From NCBI GenBank assembly GCA_045594545.1, contig JAZNYQ010000050.1:1-64000 (forward strand): DNA of 64,000 nt, given 5' to 3'. Positions within the stretch are counted from its first letter, which is position 1; each line of letters opens with the position of its first letter. Below, piece by piece: positions 43,312 through 52,250 of this stretch. This DNA is from CAKSHC01 sp045594545. Lineage in GTDB: Bacteria; Bacillota; Clostridia; Oscillospirales; UMGS1783. The notes under the pieces are model-generated. The model was not told the origin of the DNA. It was given only the letters and a program-made list of their open reading frames with translations, and did no database searches. The position numbers were made by a program, and so were the translations under genes.

Positions 43312-43784
43312 AGAGTAAAGCCTCTTTCGTCCTTCTCTTCCTGTCCGCAATGGATGCCCTCATACTTATAGCGGCGCAGGACAAAGTGGGTCGCGGTTCC
43401 CATGACCCCGTCGATCGCCGCCAATTTCTCGGCCACGAACAAAGCCACTTCGTGCATGCTCTTGCCTTCCACTTCAGCACACAGATCGAACCCGCCCGAC
43501 ATCAGCGACACGCTGCGCACTTCGGGAAACTGGGCGATGTGGCGGGCCACACGCTCAAACCCGTGCCCCTTATAGGGCATGACCCGCACCTCGATCAAGG
43601 CACGAACCGGCACATCCTCGCACTTCTCCGGGTCGAGCAGGGCACGGTATCCCAAAATGCTTCCCTTTTCCTCATATTCGGCAATGGCCTTGGCCACCGC
43701 ATCCTCGGTCATATTCAGTCGCTGTGCGATCTCGGCGGCACTCAAACGCGCATCCTTGCACAATAATGCTAATACCTTATCCAT
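43308..43784 (-). CDS. Lrp/AsnC-family transcriptional regulator
   Basis: The 158-residue protein has an N-terminal winged HTH (LLCKDARLSAAEIAQRLNMTEDAVAKAIAEYEEKGSILGYRALLD) and a C-terminal RAM ligand domain (ALIEVRVMPYKGHGFERVARHIAQFPEVRSVSLMSGGFDL). Such proteins bind amino acids and control nearby metabolic genes. The ATG at 43784 is preceded by GGAGAAG; the open frame to 44030 is the antiparallel overlap with the PHP gene and is rejected. Coupled to the aminotransferase gene. Confidence 0.93.
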   Translation of the reverse strand: MDKVLALLCKDARLSAAEIAQRLNMTEDAVAKAIAEYEEKGSILGYRALLDPEKCEDVPVRALIEVRVMPYKGHGFERVARHIAQFPEVRSVSLMSGGFDLCAEVEGKSMHEVALFVAEKLAAIDGVMGTATHFVLRRYKYEGIHCGQEEKDERGFTL

Positions 43785-43797
43785 CTTTCTTCTCCTT

Positions 43798-44592
43798 TCA
43801 AATTCGGACAAAACGCGGTGTACGGTCCTCATACACCGTGACATACGTAAACCCGACGCGGCGCAATAGTTCCTGCGCCTGCTCGGCCCCTCGGCCGATA
43901 TTCTCCTTTTGATGAGAATCGCTGCCGATGGTGACGATCTTACCGCCCAAACCTTTATACAGGCGCAACACCTCTTCATCGGCCTGCGGTTTGCCGACGG
44001 GGGCGAACAGCCCTGCCGTATTGACCTCAATCCCCTTGCCTTTGGCGATCAGTTTAATAAACAGGTCACTCAAACGGGGGTAGTATTTTTTGACACCCAA
44101 GGTCACACCCTGTTTGGCGGCGTAGCGCTCAAAATAGTTGATATGACCCAGCACATCGAACTTACCCCACTCCACCATTTCGTCCAGTTCGTCATAATAC
44201 TGTTGCAAAACGGCATCCAGATCGGCGGCACGGTAGTCCAGATCGTAAAAGTCCTTATGGCCTCTGACGTTATGGATGGAGCCGATGACGAAATCAAATT
44301 TGCCGTCGGCCAGCGCAATTTCGGCCATGCCCCGATTATGGATCGGTTCTCCCAACTCCACGCCGAAACGAACGGTGACATCCGTGCGGTTTTGCGCCAC
44401 GGCCTTGAGGTAGTTATCCCGCATCACCGTTATCGGCTGATTGGTGCAGGGGTATTCGCCGCCGCACTCGTAATGGTTGGTGACACAGATATCGTTCATT
44501 CCTTTGTCGGCGGCTACCTTTATGACGTCTAACAAATCGTCTTTTCCGTCAAAACTGAGCGCCGTATGGAAATGATAATCGCTTTTGAACAT
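43798..44592 (-). CDS. PHP-family histidinol-phosphatase-like protein
   Basis: The 264-residue protein has PHP motifs DYHFHTALSFDGKDD at residues 5-19, CVTNHYECGG near 36, GVELGEP near 77, GSIHNVRG near 104 and late IGSDSHQKENIG. It resembles HisJ/HisK phosphatases that release histidinol from histidinol phosphate. No other his gene is in the window, so another phosphate ester is possible. It lies 13 bases before the Lrp gene and may head this operon (PHP-Lrp-aminotransferase-ispE-ychF-DUF1624). Confidence 0.85.
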   Translation of the reverse strand: MFKSDYHFHTALSFDGKDDLLDVIKVAADKGMNDICVTNHYECGGEYPCTNQPITVMRDNYLKAVAQNRTDVTVRFGVELGEPIHNRGMAEIALADGKFDFVIGSIHNVRGHKDFYDLDYRAADLDAVLQQYYDELDEMVEWGKFDVLGHINYFERYAAKQGVTLGVKKYYPRLSDLFIKLIAKGKGIEVNTAGLFAPVGKPQADEEVLRLYKGLGGKIVTIGSDSHQKENIGRGAEQAQELLRRVGFTYVTVYEDRTPRFVRI

Positions 44593-44632
44593 GATTTCCC
44601 TCGAAAAAAATAAAAATTTACAGAAAATGAGT

Positions 44633-44660
44633 TTGCAAGAACGGCAAACTATGGTATATT
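44633..44660 (+). promoter_or_regulatory. Promoter of the NAD synthetase gene
   Basis: TTGCAA (44633-44638), 16 bases, TATATT (44655-44660) with a TGG extension. Confidence 0.65.
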
Positions 44661-44717
44661 ATATTGTAACATAAGAAAAAAACGATATCAATCCTTTTTT
44701 TGAGAGGTGTGAAAATA

Positions 44718-46487
44718 ATGCTCACCAATATCGCCCGTTGCGCCGTCATCTCGGCGCCGCTGACCCCCTTTGATGTCGATTCCAACCTATCGGCTATGTC
44801 GGTAGCCGCCGATAAGGTACTGCCTTCGCGCCCCGACATCATGGTCTTCGGGGAACTGTGCCTATGCGGGGCTTCCTGCGGTCATCTGCTTCGTCAGCAA
44901 AAATTGCTAAATGACTGTTTGGCTGCCGCCGTGCGGTTTGCCGAACTGTATAAACTGTCGGACACCCTGTTTCTGCTCGGTCTTCCTTTGGCCGTCGGGC
45001 GCAAGGTGATCAGCGCCGTGGCCGTTATCAAAGGCGGGCGCATCCATATGTTTGCCGCATCCCGTTCCGATCTGTTGGATAAGTTGGAACATGATCAGAC
45101 GGTTTTGGTAAGTGGGCATTCGGTGCCCGTTGTTGTTTCTCCCGTAGTCAAGCACAACGGCATTCATATTGCCGTGGTTCCCGGTCTGGATGCTTCCCAA
45201 TCGCCCGAACCCATTTGTGCTGACGTCGTAGCCTCCCCCACCTGCACTTTGGCCGATCCCGCCCGCGATTACATGATGGGCGCACGGGTCTCGGCGCTTT
45301 CGCGGATGCTGGGCGCCGGTTTGGTGCTGTGTGCCGGCGGTATGGGCGAGTCAACCTACCATGGCATCTATAAAAACCTCGGCGGGATCTTTGAGAACGG
45401 CACCGCCCTCGGCTTCCAATACGATTTTGAACCGCTGGTGCTGGTGCGGGATATTGACATGGATCTGCTCCCCGCCAAAGAACCGACGAATGTCATCGAT
45501 CTGGGCGGAGAAAACCTCACCCGTCAGCGGCTCAACCGCCACGTATCCAAGAATCCGCTTTTGCCCGAAAAGAATCGGGAGCGCGTGCTGGACGATATGG
45601 CCGACACCCAGATCCACGGTCTGGCCACCCGCATGAAGCCCACCCATCTGAAAAAGATGGTCATCGGCGTTTCGGGCGGCATTGACAGTACCCACGCTCT
45701 GCTGGTCTGCGCCGCGGTATGCGATCGACTGGGGATGGAGCGCAGCGATATTATTGCCGTCTTAATGCCGGGCTTTGGTACCAAGGCGGGCAGTCGCAAT
45801 CTCTCGGAACAGTTGGCGCAGGAGATTGGCGCAACCATTCGGGTGGTGTCGATTGCCGATAGCGTCAATCAGCATTTTAAGGATATTTCCCACGATCCCC
45901 TCAACCTCAACGCCACCTATGAAAATGCGCAGGCACGGGAGCGCACCCAGATCCTGTTTGATATTGCGGGGGACAATGACGGATTAGTCATCGGCACGGG
46001 CGACCTGTCCGAGATCACCTTGGGCTGGTGCACCTTCGGCGGTGATCATCTGTCAGGGTATAACGTCAACGCTTCGCTTACCAAGTGCATGGTCACCGAG
46101 GGGGCACGGGCGCTGGCCCGCCGTCTGGGCGGCCGTCTGCCCGCCATTGTGGGCGAGATTGCCGATGCACCCCCCTCTCCCGAACTGTTGCCGGGCGATC
46201 AGGTTACCCAGAACATCATCGGGCCGTATGAACTGCACGATTTCTTCTTATATTACTATGTGCGTCATAACATGGCGCCCGATAAGATCATATCTTTGGC
46301 TTTGCAAGCCTTTGAGGATAGTTATGAGGACAAGGTGATTCGCGCGACCTTCGAGATCTTCCGCCGTCGGTTCCTCACCTCGCAATTTAAGCGGGGCTGT
46401 TCGGCCGAGGGCGTCTTCTTCGGGGATGTGTCCCTCTCGCCGATGTCCTACCATTTCCCGTCCGATCTACCAACCGTAAATTTCTAA
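44718..46487 (+). CDS. nadE: NAD synthetase with degenerate nitrilase-type N-terminal domain
   Basis: The 589-residue protein ends in a clear NAD synthetase domain: PP-loop IGVSGGIDSTHALL (about 316-328), GTGDLSEITLGWCTFGGDH and LPGDQVTQNIIGPYELHDFF. It makes NAD from deamido-NAD. The first 280 residues align with the glutamine-amidase (nitrilase) domain: the catalytic Glu remains in VFGELCLCGASCG, but the lysine region (PKTFLP in relatives) reads AASRSDL and the nucleophile region (GIEICEDLW) reads HIAVVPGLD, so both Lys and Cys are gone. Ammonia-dependent activity is therefore expected. GAGGTG precedes the ATG at 44718. Confidence 0.92.
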   Translation: MLTNIARCAVISAPLTPFDVDSNLSAMSVAADKVLPSRPDIMVFGELCLCGASCGHLLRQQKLLNDCLAAAVRFAELYKLSDTLFLLGLPLAVGRKVISAVAVIKGGRIHMFAASRSDLLDKLEHDQTVLVSGHSVPVVVSPVVKHNGIHIAVVPGLDASQSPEPICADVVASPTCTLADPARDYMMGARVSALSRMLGAGLVLCAGGMGESTYHGIYKNLGGIFENGTALGFQYDFEPLVLVRDIDMDLLPAKEPTNVIDLGGENLTRQRLNRHVSKNPLLPEKNRERVLDDMADTQIHGLATRMKPTHLKKMVIGVSGGIDSTHALLVCAAVCDRLGMERSDIIAVLMPGFGTKAGSRNLSEQLAQEIGATIRVVSIADSVNQHFKDISHDPLNLNATYENAQARERTQILFDIAGDNDGLVIGTGDLSEITLGWCTFGGDHLSGYNVNASLTKCMVTEGARALARRLGGRLPAIVGEIADAPPSPELLPGDQVTQNIIGPYELHDFFLYYYVRHNMAPDKIISLALQAFEDSYEDKVIRATFEIFRRRFLTSQFKRGCSAEGVFFGDVSLSPMSYHFPSDLPTVNF

Positions 46488-46500
46488 AGGAGATACAAAA

Positions 46501-46770
46501 ATGAAAGCCGTAATTACCGTTGTGGGTGCCGACCGTGTCGGCATCATCGCCCATGTATCCAACAAATGCTTGGAGTACAATGTCAACATCCTCGATATTA
46601 CCCAGCACGTCGTGGATGAGTATTTCACCATGACCATGGTGGCTGATATCGAAAAGGCCACCGTGCCCTTTACCGAGTTGGTCGATGTGATGACCGCACT
46701 CGGCAAAGAATTGGGACTGGTGATTCACACCATGCACGAAGATATTTTTAATTTCATGCACAAGATCTGA
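46501..46770 (+). CDS. ACT domain protein (UPF0237)
   Basis: The 89-residue protein is a single ACT domain: MKAVITVVGADRVGIIAHVS, NVNILDITQHVV and an end typical of UPF0237. It is always found next to UPF0210 genes, as here (9 bases before it). Probably a small-molecule sensor, perhaps for amino acids, working with its partner. AAAGGAG lies 8 bases before the ATG. It follows nadE by 13 bases and may be on its message. Confidence 0.9.
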   Translation: MKAVITVVGADRVGIIAHVSNKCLEYNVNILDITQHVVDEYFTMTMVADIEKATVPFTELVDVMTALGKELGLVIHTMHEDIFNFMHKI

Positions 46771-46779
46771 GGAGAGGCC

Positions 46780-48138
46780 ATGTTAGAGCATTACGATATA
46801 CTGGAAACCATACAGATGCTCAAAGAGGAGCATCTCGATATCCGCACCGTCACCATGGGCATTTCCCTGCTTGACTGTGCGCATGAAGATTTGGACGTCT
46901 TTTGTCAGCGGGTGTATGACAAGATCACCAAGAGTGCCGAGTTTTTGGTGCCCCGCGCCTGCGATATTGAAAAGAAATACGGCATTCCCATCATCAATAA
47001 GCGGGTTGCCGTGACCCCCATTTCAATTGCAGCCGCCGCCTGCAGGGGTGACGACTATGCCAAGATCGCTCAGACTCTCGACCGTGCCGCCGCCACCCTC
47101 GGCATCAATTTTATCGGCGGATACTCGGCTCTGGTTCACGGCGGGTTTACCGATTCCGATCGCAAACTGCTCGCTTCCATTCCCGAAGCCCTTTCGACCA
47201 CCAACTGTGTTTGCTCCTCGGTCAACGTGGCCACTTCCCGCAGCGGCATCAACATGGATGCGGTGGAAATGATGGGACGCATCATCAAAGATACCGCCGC
47301 CCGCACTGCCGATCGGGATTCGATCGGTTGCGCTAAGCTGGTGGTCTTTGCCAACGCACCCGAGGACAACCCCTTTATGGCGGGCGCTTTCCACGGTGTC
47401 GGTCAGCCCGAACGGGTCATCAACGTTGGCGTGTCCGGCCCCGGCGTGGTACGCTCGGCGGTAGCCAAGGCCGGCGACTGCTCGCTGTCTGAGATTGCTG
47501 ATATTATTAAGAAGACGGCCTTTAAGGTCACCCGCATGGGGCAGATGGTGGCGCACGATGCCGCCGAAGCGCTGGGTGTTCCCTACGGCATTGTCGATCT
47601 GTCCTTGGCGCCCACGCCGGCGATCGGCGACTCGGTGGCGCACATTCTCGAAGAGATGGGCTTGGAAACCTGCGGCACCCACGGCACCACGGCTTGTTTG
47701 GCCATGCTCAACGATGCCGTTAAGAAAGGCGGTATGTTCGCCTCCTCCTTTGTCGGCGGATTGTCGGGCGCCTTCATTCCCGTTTCGGAAGATGCCGGCA
47801 TGATCGATGCCGCCCGTGCAGGCGTGCTCACGCTGGATAAACTGGAAGCCATGACGGCCGTTTGCTCGGTGGGTCTGGACATGATCGCCGTCCCCGGCGA
47901 CACCCCTGCCGAAACCATTTCGGGCATCATCGCCGATGAGATCTCCATCGGTCAGGTCAACCACAAGACCACCGCCGCCCGCCTGATCCCCGTTGTGGGC
48001 AAGGGCGTGGGCGAAGAAGTGGAGTTTGGCGGACTGCTGGGCAGCGCCCCCATCATGCCGGTGCATCCCGAATCCTGCGCTCGGTTTATTCACCGCGGCG
48101 GCCGCAACCCCGCCCCCACCACCGCGCTGAAAAACTAA
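46780..48138 (+). CDS. UPF0210 / PFL-family protein
   Basis: The 452-residue protein opens with TIQMLKEEHLDIRTVTMGISLLDCA and has RVAVTPISIAA, INFIGGYSALVHGG, SGPGVVRSAVAK, TCGTHGTTACLAMLNDAVKKGG and SIGQVNHKTTAARLIPV, matching the PFL-like UPF0210 family. Related folds contain pyruvate formate-lyase and ribonucleotide reductases, but a glycyl-radical motif is not evident and the function is unknown. Partner of the ACT protein directly upstream. Ends before a strong terminator. Confidence 0.92.
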   Translation: MLEHYDILETIQMLKEEHLDIRTVTMGISLLDCAHEDLDVFCQRVYDKITKSAEFLVPRACDIEKKYGIPIINKRVAVTPISIAAAACRGDDYAKIAQTLDRAAATLGINFIGGYSALVHGGFTDSDRKLLASIPEALSTTNCVCSSVNVATSRSGINMDAVEMMGRIIKDTAARTADRDSIGCAKLVVFANAPEDNPFMAGAFHGVGQPERVINVGVSGPGVVRSAVAKAGDCSLSEIADIIKKTAFKVTRMGQMVAHDAAEALGVPYGIVDLSLAPTPAIGDSVAHILEEMGLETCGTHGTTACLAMLNDAVKKGGMFASSFVGGLSGAFIPVSEDAGMIDAARAGVLTLDKLEAMTAVCSVGLDMIAVPGDTPAETISGIIADEISIGQVNHKTTAARLIPVVGKGVGEEVEFGGLLGSAPIMPVHPESCARFIHRGGRNPAPTTALKN

Positions 48139-48148
48139 AAATTACATA

Positions 48149-48188
48149 AAAATAACCCGCTATCCGATCGGTTAGCGGGTTTTATTTT
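48149..48188. terminator. Bidirectional terminator, UPF0210 / YhaN genes
   Basis: AATAACCCGCTA / TAGCGGGTTTTATT with a CCGATCGG core, T-rich on both sides. Confidence 0.88.
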
Positions 48189-50122
48189 TAGGAAAAGCTT
48201 ATCGTATGATATTTGGTATTGCCCAATAACGGTTTGGGGTCGCGGCAGGTGAAATATAATACCTGCCTTTTCTCGGCCAGTTTACTGAGTAATCCCAACA
48301 TCTCGCCCGCCCGTCCTTCGTCGAAATTGGCGAAAGAATCGTCAAAGACGAGGGTGGGTTTCTCTTTGGTATACAGCATATCAATGAGCGCCAAGCGCAG
48401 GGCGATATACACGGCATCGGCCGTGCCGACGCTGTAAAAGTGCAGGTTGCGGGCCACGTCCTTTTCCTCGACCCGTACCTTGCCGCCGACATCGACGGCA
48501 ATGCGGCGGTCGTTCTTGCCCGTCATATCCGCAAAGAAAGCCGCCGTGCGATCGGCCAGCATGGGCGCGTACAGATGCGTCATTTCCAGATGCGCGCCGT
48601 CCAAACTCTCCAGTGCCAACTGATAGGCCGCCAGTTCCTGTTCCAATGCCGTTTGCCGCTGTTGTTTCTCGTTATATTCACTCATCAGCAGATCGAGCGA
48701 ACCGACATGGCGGGTGCGTTCTTCCCACTGCATCTTCTTCTCGGCCAAAGCCACCGCCAAGCGATGCTCGGTCTCCTGCATTTCTTCCTTTTGCCGACAA
48801 AGCGCAAGGTACTCGGCATCAGCACGCCGAAAACTTTCCGCATCCATATCCGCTGCCCGCTCCTGCCGCTGACGTGCCAGCATCTGCTGCTCGGCCGCCG
48901 TGACCAGATCGTCATACAAAGCGCTGATAGCCACGGTATAATCGGGCTGATCGCCAAAGACCTGCGCCAGACTCCGATGCAGTTCGGCCGCCTCTTGATG
49001 GCGCACCATCGCCCGCTCATAGATGCCTTGACTCTCGGCATTATCCTTCGTGACACGTCCGGCCAGTATCGCATACACCACGATGGCAATCGCGCCGAGC
49101 CCGACAGCCGCCAGTCCCAGCATCGAAACGGCCAGCGCGACGGCTACGCCCGCCACGGCTAAGACCATACCGATCCCCAACAACCACAGCGGTTTTTTGC
49201 GCCATGCGGGCTCTTGAATTTGCCCCAATACATCCCGCAAGGCCGACAACCGTTGCGCTTTCAGATTGAGCCGATCGACATCCGACCGCGTGAGTCCCCC
49301 CAGCCGATCCAGCGCCTGCTGTTCGGCCTGCGCCGCTTGGTTGGCCTGTTGCAACAGGGCGTCCTTGCTTTGCTCAAATTCCCGATCGATCTGCGCCTGC
49401 CGCTGAATTTTGGCATCTTCCAAGGCTTGCCTCTCGGTCTGCACCGCCGTGATCTGCTCGGTCAAGCGGTCGCACTCCTGCGCCATGTCATTCAGTTGGG
49501 CTTGTTCCTGCCGCACCTGTTCGATGCGATAAGCCAGATCGGTAATCTCCTGTCTGAGTTCGGGCAACGCGCCTGCCCGTCCCGAATCGATCTTATTTTT
49601 TGCCTTATGCAGCGCCTGCCGTGCCTTTTCGTAGGACACGCTCTCATCGGCGCCCGTGACCATGTTTTTGAGTTTATCTTCCAACTCTTCCATGCTCACC
49701 CGATGGAGCGACGACTGCCCGAAAAAGGCGGTACTTTCAAAGGTGTCCAAGGACAGCCCGTACATTTCCTCTCCGATCTCGCGCATCAAGGGAATGTCCG
49801 TCGTCGTTATCGTATCGTAGGCGCGCACCGACTTGGCCCCTTCCCGCACCACCGTGACCCGACGGTTGCCCGCCGTAAAGACCATACTGCCCGCCGTTTC
49901 GCCGCCCTGCCACGGTTTAAAACGCTGGGCGGTGGTGATGGGGTTGGTGGCACTACTCCGTTCATTCTTAGGAAAACCATAAAGCATATACCGGATAAAA
50001 CCGGCCAAGGTACTTTTTCCCGTTTCGTTGGGGGCGTACAGGACATTCAGCCCATCTTTTAGGTCAACCGAGGCATCACGGAATTTGCCGAAATTTTTTA
50101 GTTCCAGTTTCTCAATCTTCAA
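48188..50122 (-). CDS. SbcC/YhaN-type AAA ATPase
   Basis: The 644-residue protein has an ABC-type ATPase split by coiled coils: Walker A APNETGKST at 31-39, Q-loop region FESTAFFGQSS, coiled coil about 170-270, two hydrophobic helices near 310-355 (as in YhaN), more coiled coil, and a C-terminal signature and Walker B (SVGTADAVYIALRLALID; PTLVFDDSFANFDEGRA). It is probably the ATPase of an SbcCD/Rad50-like DNA repair pair with the upstream nuclease. The start is a TTG overlapping the end of the nuclease gene by 11 bases. Confidence 0.9.
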   Translation of the reverse strand: MKIEKLELKNFGKFRDASVDLKDGLNVLYAPNETGKSTLAGFIRYMLYGFPKNERSSATNPITTAQRFKPWQGGETAGSMVFTAGNRRVTVVREGAKSVRAYDTITTTDIPLMREIGEEMYGLSLDTFESTAFFGQSSLHRVSMEELEDKLKNMVTGADESVSYEKARQALHKAKNKIDSGRAGALPELRQEITDLAYRIEQVRQEQAQLNDMAQECDRLTEQITAVQTERQALEDAKIQRQAQIDREFEQSKDALLQQANQAAQAEQQALDRLGGLTRSDVDRLNLKAQRLSALRDVLGQIQEPAWRKKPLWLLGIGMVLAVAGVAVALAVSMLGLAAVGLGAIAIVVYAILAGRVTKDNAESQGIYERAMVRHQEAAELHRSLAQVFGDQPDYTVAISALYDDLVTAAEQQMLARQRQERAADMDAESFRRADAEYLALCRQKEEMQETEHRLAVALAEKKMQWEERTRHVGSLDLLMSEYNEKQQRQTALEQELAAYQLALESLDGAHLEMTHLYAPMLADRTAAFFADMTGKNDRRIAVDVGGKVRVEEKDVARNLHFYSVGTADAVYIALRLALIDMLYTKEKPTLVFDDSFANFDEGRAGEMLGLLSKLAEKRQVLYFTCRDPKPLLGNTKYHTISFS

Positions 50123-51215
50123 ATCCCGTCAACTCCTCTCCGGCCAAGGCCGCCAGTCCTAAACTGACTGCACGCTCACGGATGCTCGTCTCGGCATCAT
50201 TATCCTGCAACACCCGACGCATATACAAGCCCGTCAGGGTATTTTCCTTTAATAATTGCTCATGATCGGGAGCCAAGCGGGTCTTATCCACCACTTTGAC
50301 GAAGGCCACGCCCACCGCCTGCCGTATGGCGGGCCGATGCAACAACAACTGTGACGGACGCGAGCCGGTCAGCACCAGTTTTAATAACAGTTCGGGATCG
50401 GCACAGGCCAACCGCCCCCGCACACAAGAGAGGACATCCATCATCGACCGGGCACCGCTGATATCCACTTCCAGTGTTTCAAACCGTCCGACGGGGGTCG
50501 AAACAAAGGTCAGATCCACCATACCTTTGCCGACCTGTCCGACCAGATATCCCTTTTCGCCCGTTTCGTCAAAGCCGCGTCCGACCAAGGTGCCGGGATA
50601 GGCATAATAAGTATGGCCCGCCTGACGCAGACCCGAATAGGTATGCACGTGTCCCAAGGCCAGATAGTCCAAACCGCTGGCCGCGATCTGATCGAGAGTA
50701 ATGGGCTGATAGAGCTGATGCCCGCCAAAGCCCTGTACCTGCGAATGGATACACATCAGATTGATACGGGACGGGTCTTCCACGCGAAAATCGGCCAAGG
50801 GCTGATCTTCGCTGTTTTCGTGCAGACATCCCACGCCGTACACGGTGAAATCCTCAAAATCCAGTTTCTCGATCCCGCCCGTTTCGAAAATATGCAGGTT
50901 ATCGGGGCGCACCAACCGGCGATAGGGTGAGGTACCGTACAGGCAATCGTGATTGCCGGGGGCTACGAAAAACTCGGTATGCGGATACTTCGCCGCCACG
51001 GCAGACAACAGGCGAACCGACTCGCCCGTCGCCTCTGCATTATCAAACAGATCCCCCGCCAGCAATACCACGCGCACCCCCTGCTCGCCCGCACCCGTCA
51101 GGGCGGCGGCAAAGGCGTTGCGGATGGCCTGACGGCGCAACTGCGCCACCCCCACGGGCAGATCCCGAAAGGGGGTATCCAAATGGGTGTCGGCTATATG
51201 CACAACCGATATCAT
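50112..51215 (-). CDS. YhaO/SbcD-type metallophosphoesterase (DNA repair nuclease)
   Basis: The 367-residue protein has calcineurin-like metal motifs: HIADTHLDTPF at 6-16, LLAGDLFDNAE near 51, APGNHDCLYG near 86, IHSQ and GHVHTYSG near 190. It matches the DNA exonuclease partner (SbcD/Mre11/YhaO) of the ATPase encoded directly downstream. Its ATG overlaps the pgeF stop by 4 bases and has GGAG upstream, so pgeF-yhaO-yhaN is one translation-coupled operon. Confidence 0.92.
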   Translation of the reverse strand: MISVVHIADTHLDTPFRDLPVGVAQLRRQAIRNAFAAALTGAGEQGVRVVLLAGDLFDNAEATGESVRLLSAVAAKYPHTEFFVAPGNHDCLYGTSPYRRLVRPDNLHIFETGGIEKLDFEDFTVYGVGCLHENSEDQPLADFRVEDPSRINLMCIHSQVQGFGGHQLYQPITLDQIAASGLDYLALGHVHTYSGLRQAGHTYYAYPGTLVGRGFDETGEKGYLVGQVGKGMVDLTFVSTPVGRFETLEVDISGARSMMDVLSCVRGRLACADPELLLKLVLTGSRPSQLLLHRPAIRQAVGVAFVKVVDKTRLAPDHEQLLKENTLTGLYMRRVLQDNDAETSIRERAVSLGLAALAGEELTGFED

Positions 51216-52027
51216 CCTTCATTCTCCTTTCCTATACTTAGAAATGCAGCCAGACTTCCTCTTGCCGCCCCTTGGCGGCGATGGGAAAAATACCGCTCAT
51301 CGTGGCAGGTACATTCGCCCGCCACCGTAATGTGTTCTTCTAAAATCCCCGCGCGCAGGAGCATCTTGCGATTGGCCGTCCACAGATCGGCAAAGGGTTT
51401 CGGGTTATCCCCATGATAGACCAGAGCCCCGCCCTCGGCCGCCTCGTCAATGGCCTGCCCGACATCCGTTGACACCTCATAGCAACAGGGACCGGCGCTG
51501 GGGCCGATGGCCGCCAGTATATCCTGCGGGCGGCAACCGTATTCTTTTACCATGGCCGCTACCGCTTTACCCGCAATGTTCTGCACCGTACCCCGCCAAC
51601 CGGCGTGCACCAGAGCGATCGCCCGCCGCACGGGGTCAGCCAGAAAAACAGGGGTGCAATCGGCATGAAAAGTGACCAAAGTCACACCCGCTTCATCGGT
51701 CATCAGTCCGTCGACATCGGCAAAAGTTTTCTTGGTGATCCCTTCACCGCCGTCGGCGCGGGTCACTTTACGGATGTGGTCGGTATGGGTCTGTGCCGCC
51801 AACACCAACGAGTCCATGCTCACACCAATCGCCTGTGTCAATCGTCGATAATTTTCCAGCACATTCTCCCGCGCATCGCCACGGGAAAAACCCAGATTGA
51901 GAGAAGCCAACCCATCCTGACTGACTCCGCCGTGACGGGTGGAAAAGGCATGACGAAACCCCGCCCGTGTAAAGGACGGTATCGTCAAGTATTCAAGTTG
52001 TCCTTGCTGTTGATGACAAAATCCCAT
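51212..52027 (-). CDS. pgeF: Purine nucleoside / peptidoglycan editing factor PgeF (YfiH, laccase-domain)
   Basis: The 271-residue protein has RHAFSTRHGGVSQ near 24, AQTHTDHI with the first metal His, FHADCTPVFL with the catalytic Cys, and VHAGWRGTV with the last metal His. PgeF proteins correct L-Ser misincorporation in muropeptides, and some members phosphorolyse purine nucleosides. GAGGAG precedes the ATG. It heads the pgeF-yhaO-yhaN operon. Confidence 0.93.
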   Translation of the reverse strand: MGFCHQQQGQLEYLTIPSFTRAGFRHAFSTRHGGVSQDGLASLNLGFSRGDARENVLENYRRLTQAIGVSMDSLVLAAQTHTDHIRKVTRADGGEGITKKTFADVDGLMTDEAGVTLVTFHADCTPVFLADPVRRAIALVHAGWRGTVQNIAGKAVAAMVKEYGCRPQDILAAIGPSAGPCCYEVSTDVGQAIDEAAEGGALVYHGDNPKPFADLWTANRKMLLRAGILEEHITVAGECTCHDERYFSHRRQGAARGSLAAFLSIGKENEG

Positions 52028-52171
52028 GGAACACTCCTCTCTTTTCTTCTATCATATCATTTCCCGCCCGTTTCTGACAAGGAGAAAACCAAATAATTTC
52101 TCCCTCAATGAAAATTTTCCATTTGTCTATTGGTAAAGTTGCACAAAATTTAATAACTTATTAAAAAATCA

Positions 52172-52200
52172 TTGCGGTTTGAGCGAGAATTCGTTATAAT
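52172..52200 (+). promoter_or_regulatory. Promoter of the EF-G-like gene
   Basis: TTGCGG (52172-52177), 17 bases, TATAAT (52195-52200), 50 bases before the ATG. Confidence 0.65.
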
Positions 52201-52250
52201 GATTTTGTTAGGCGCTATATCGTTTTAGCGTGAGAAAGGAGAAAAACCAA

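Noticed and set aside
43785..44030. N-terminal extension of the Lrp frame
   Set aside because: The extra 82 residues are the antiparallel frame of the PHP gene; MDKVLALL with GGAGAAG is the proper start.
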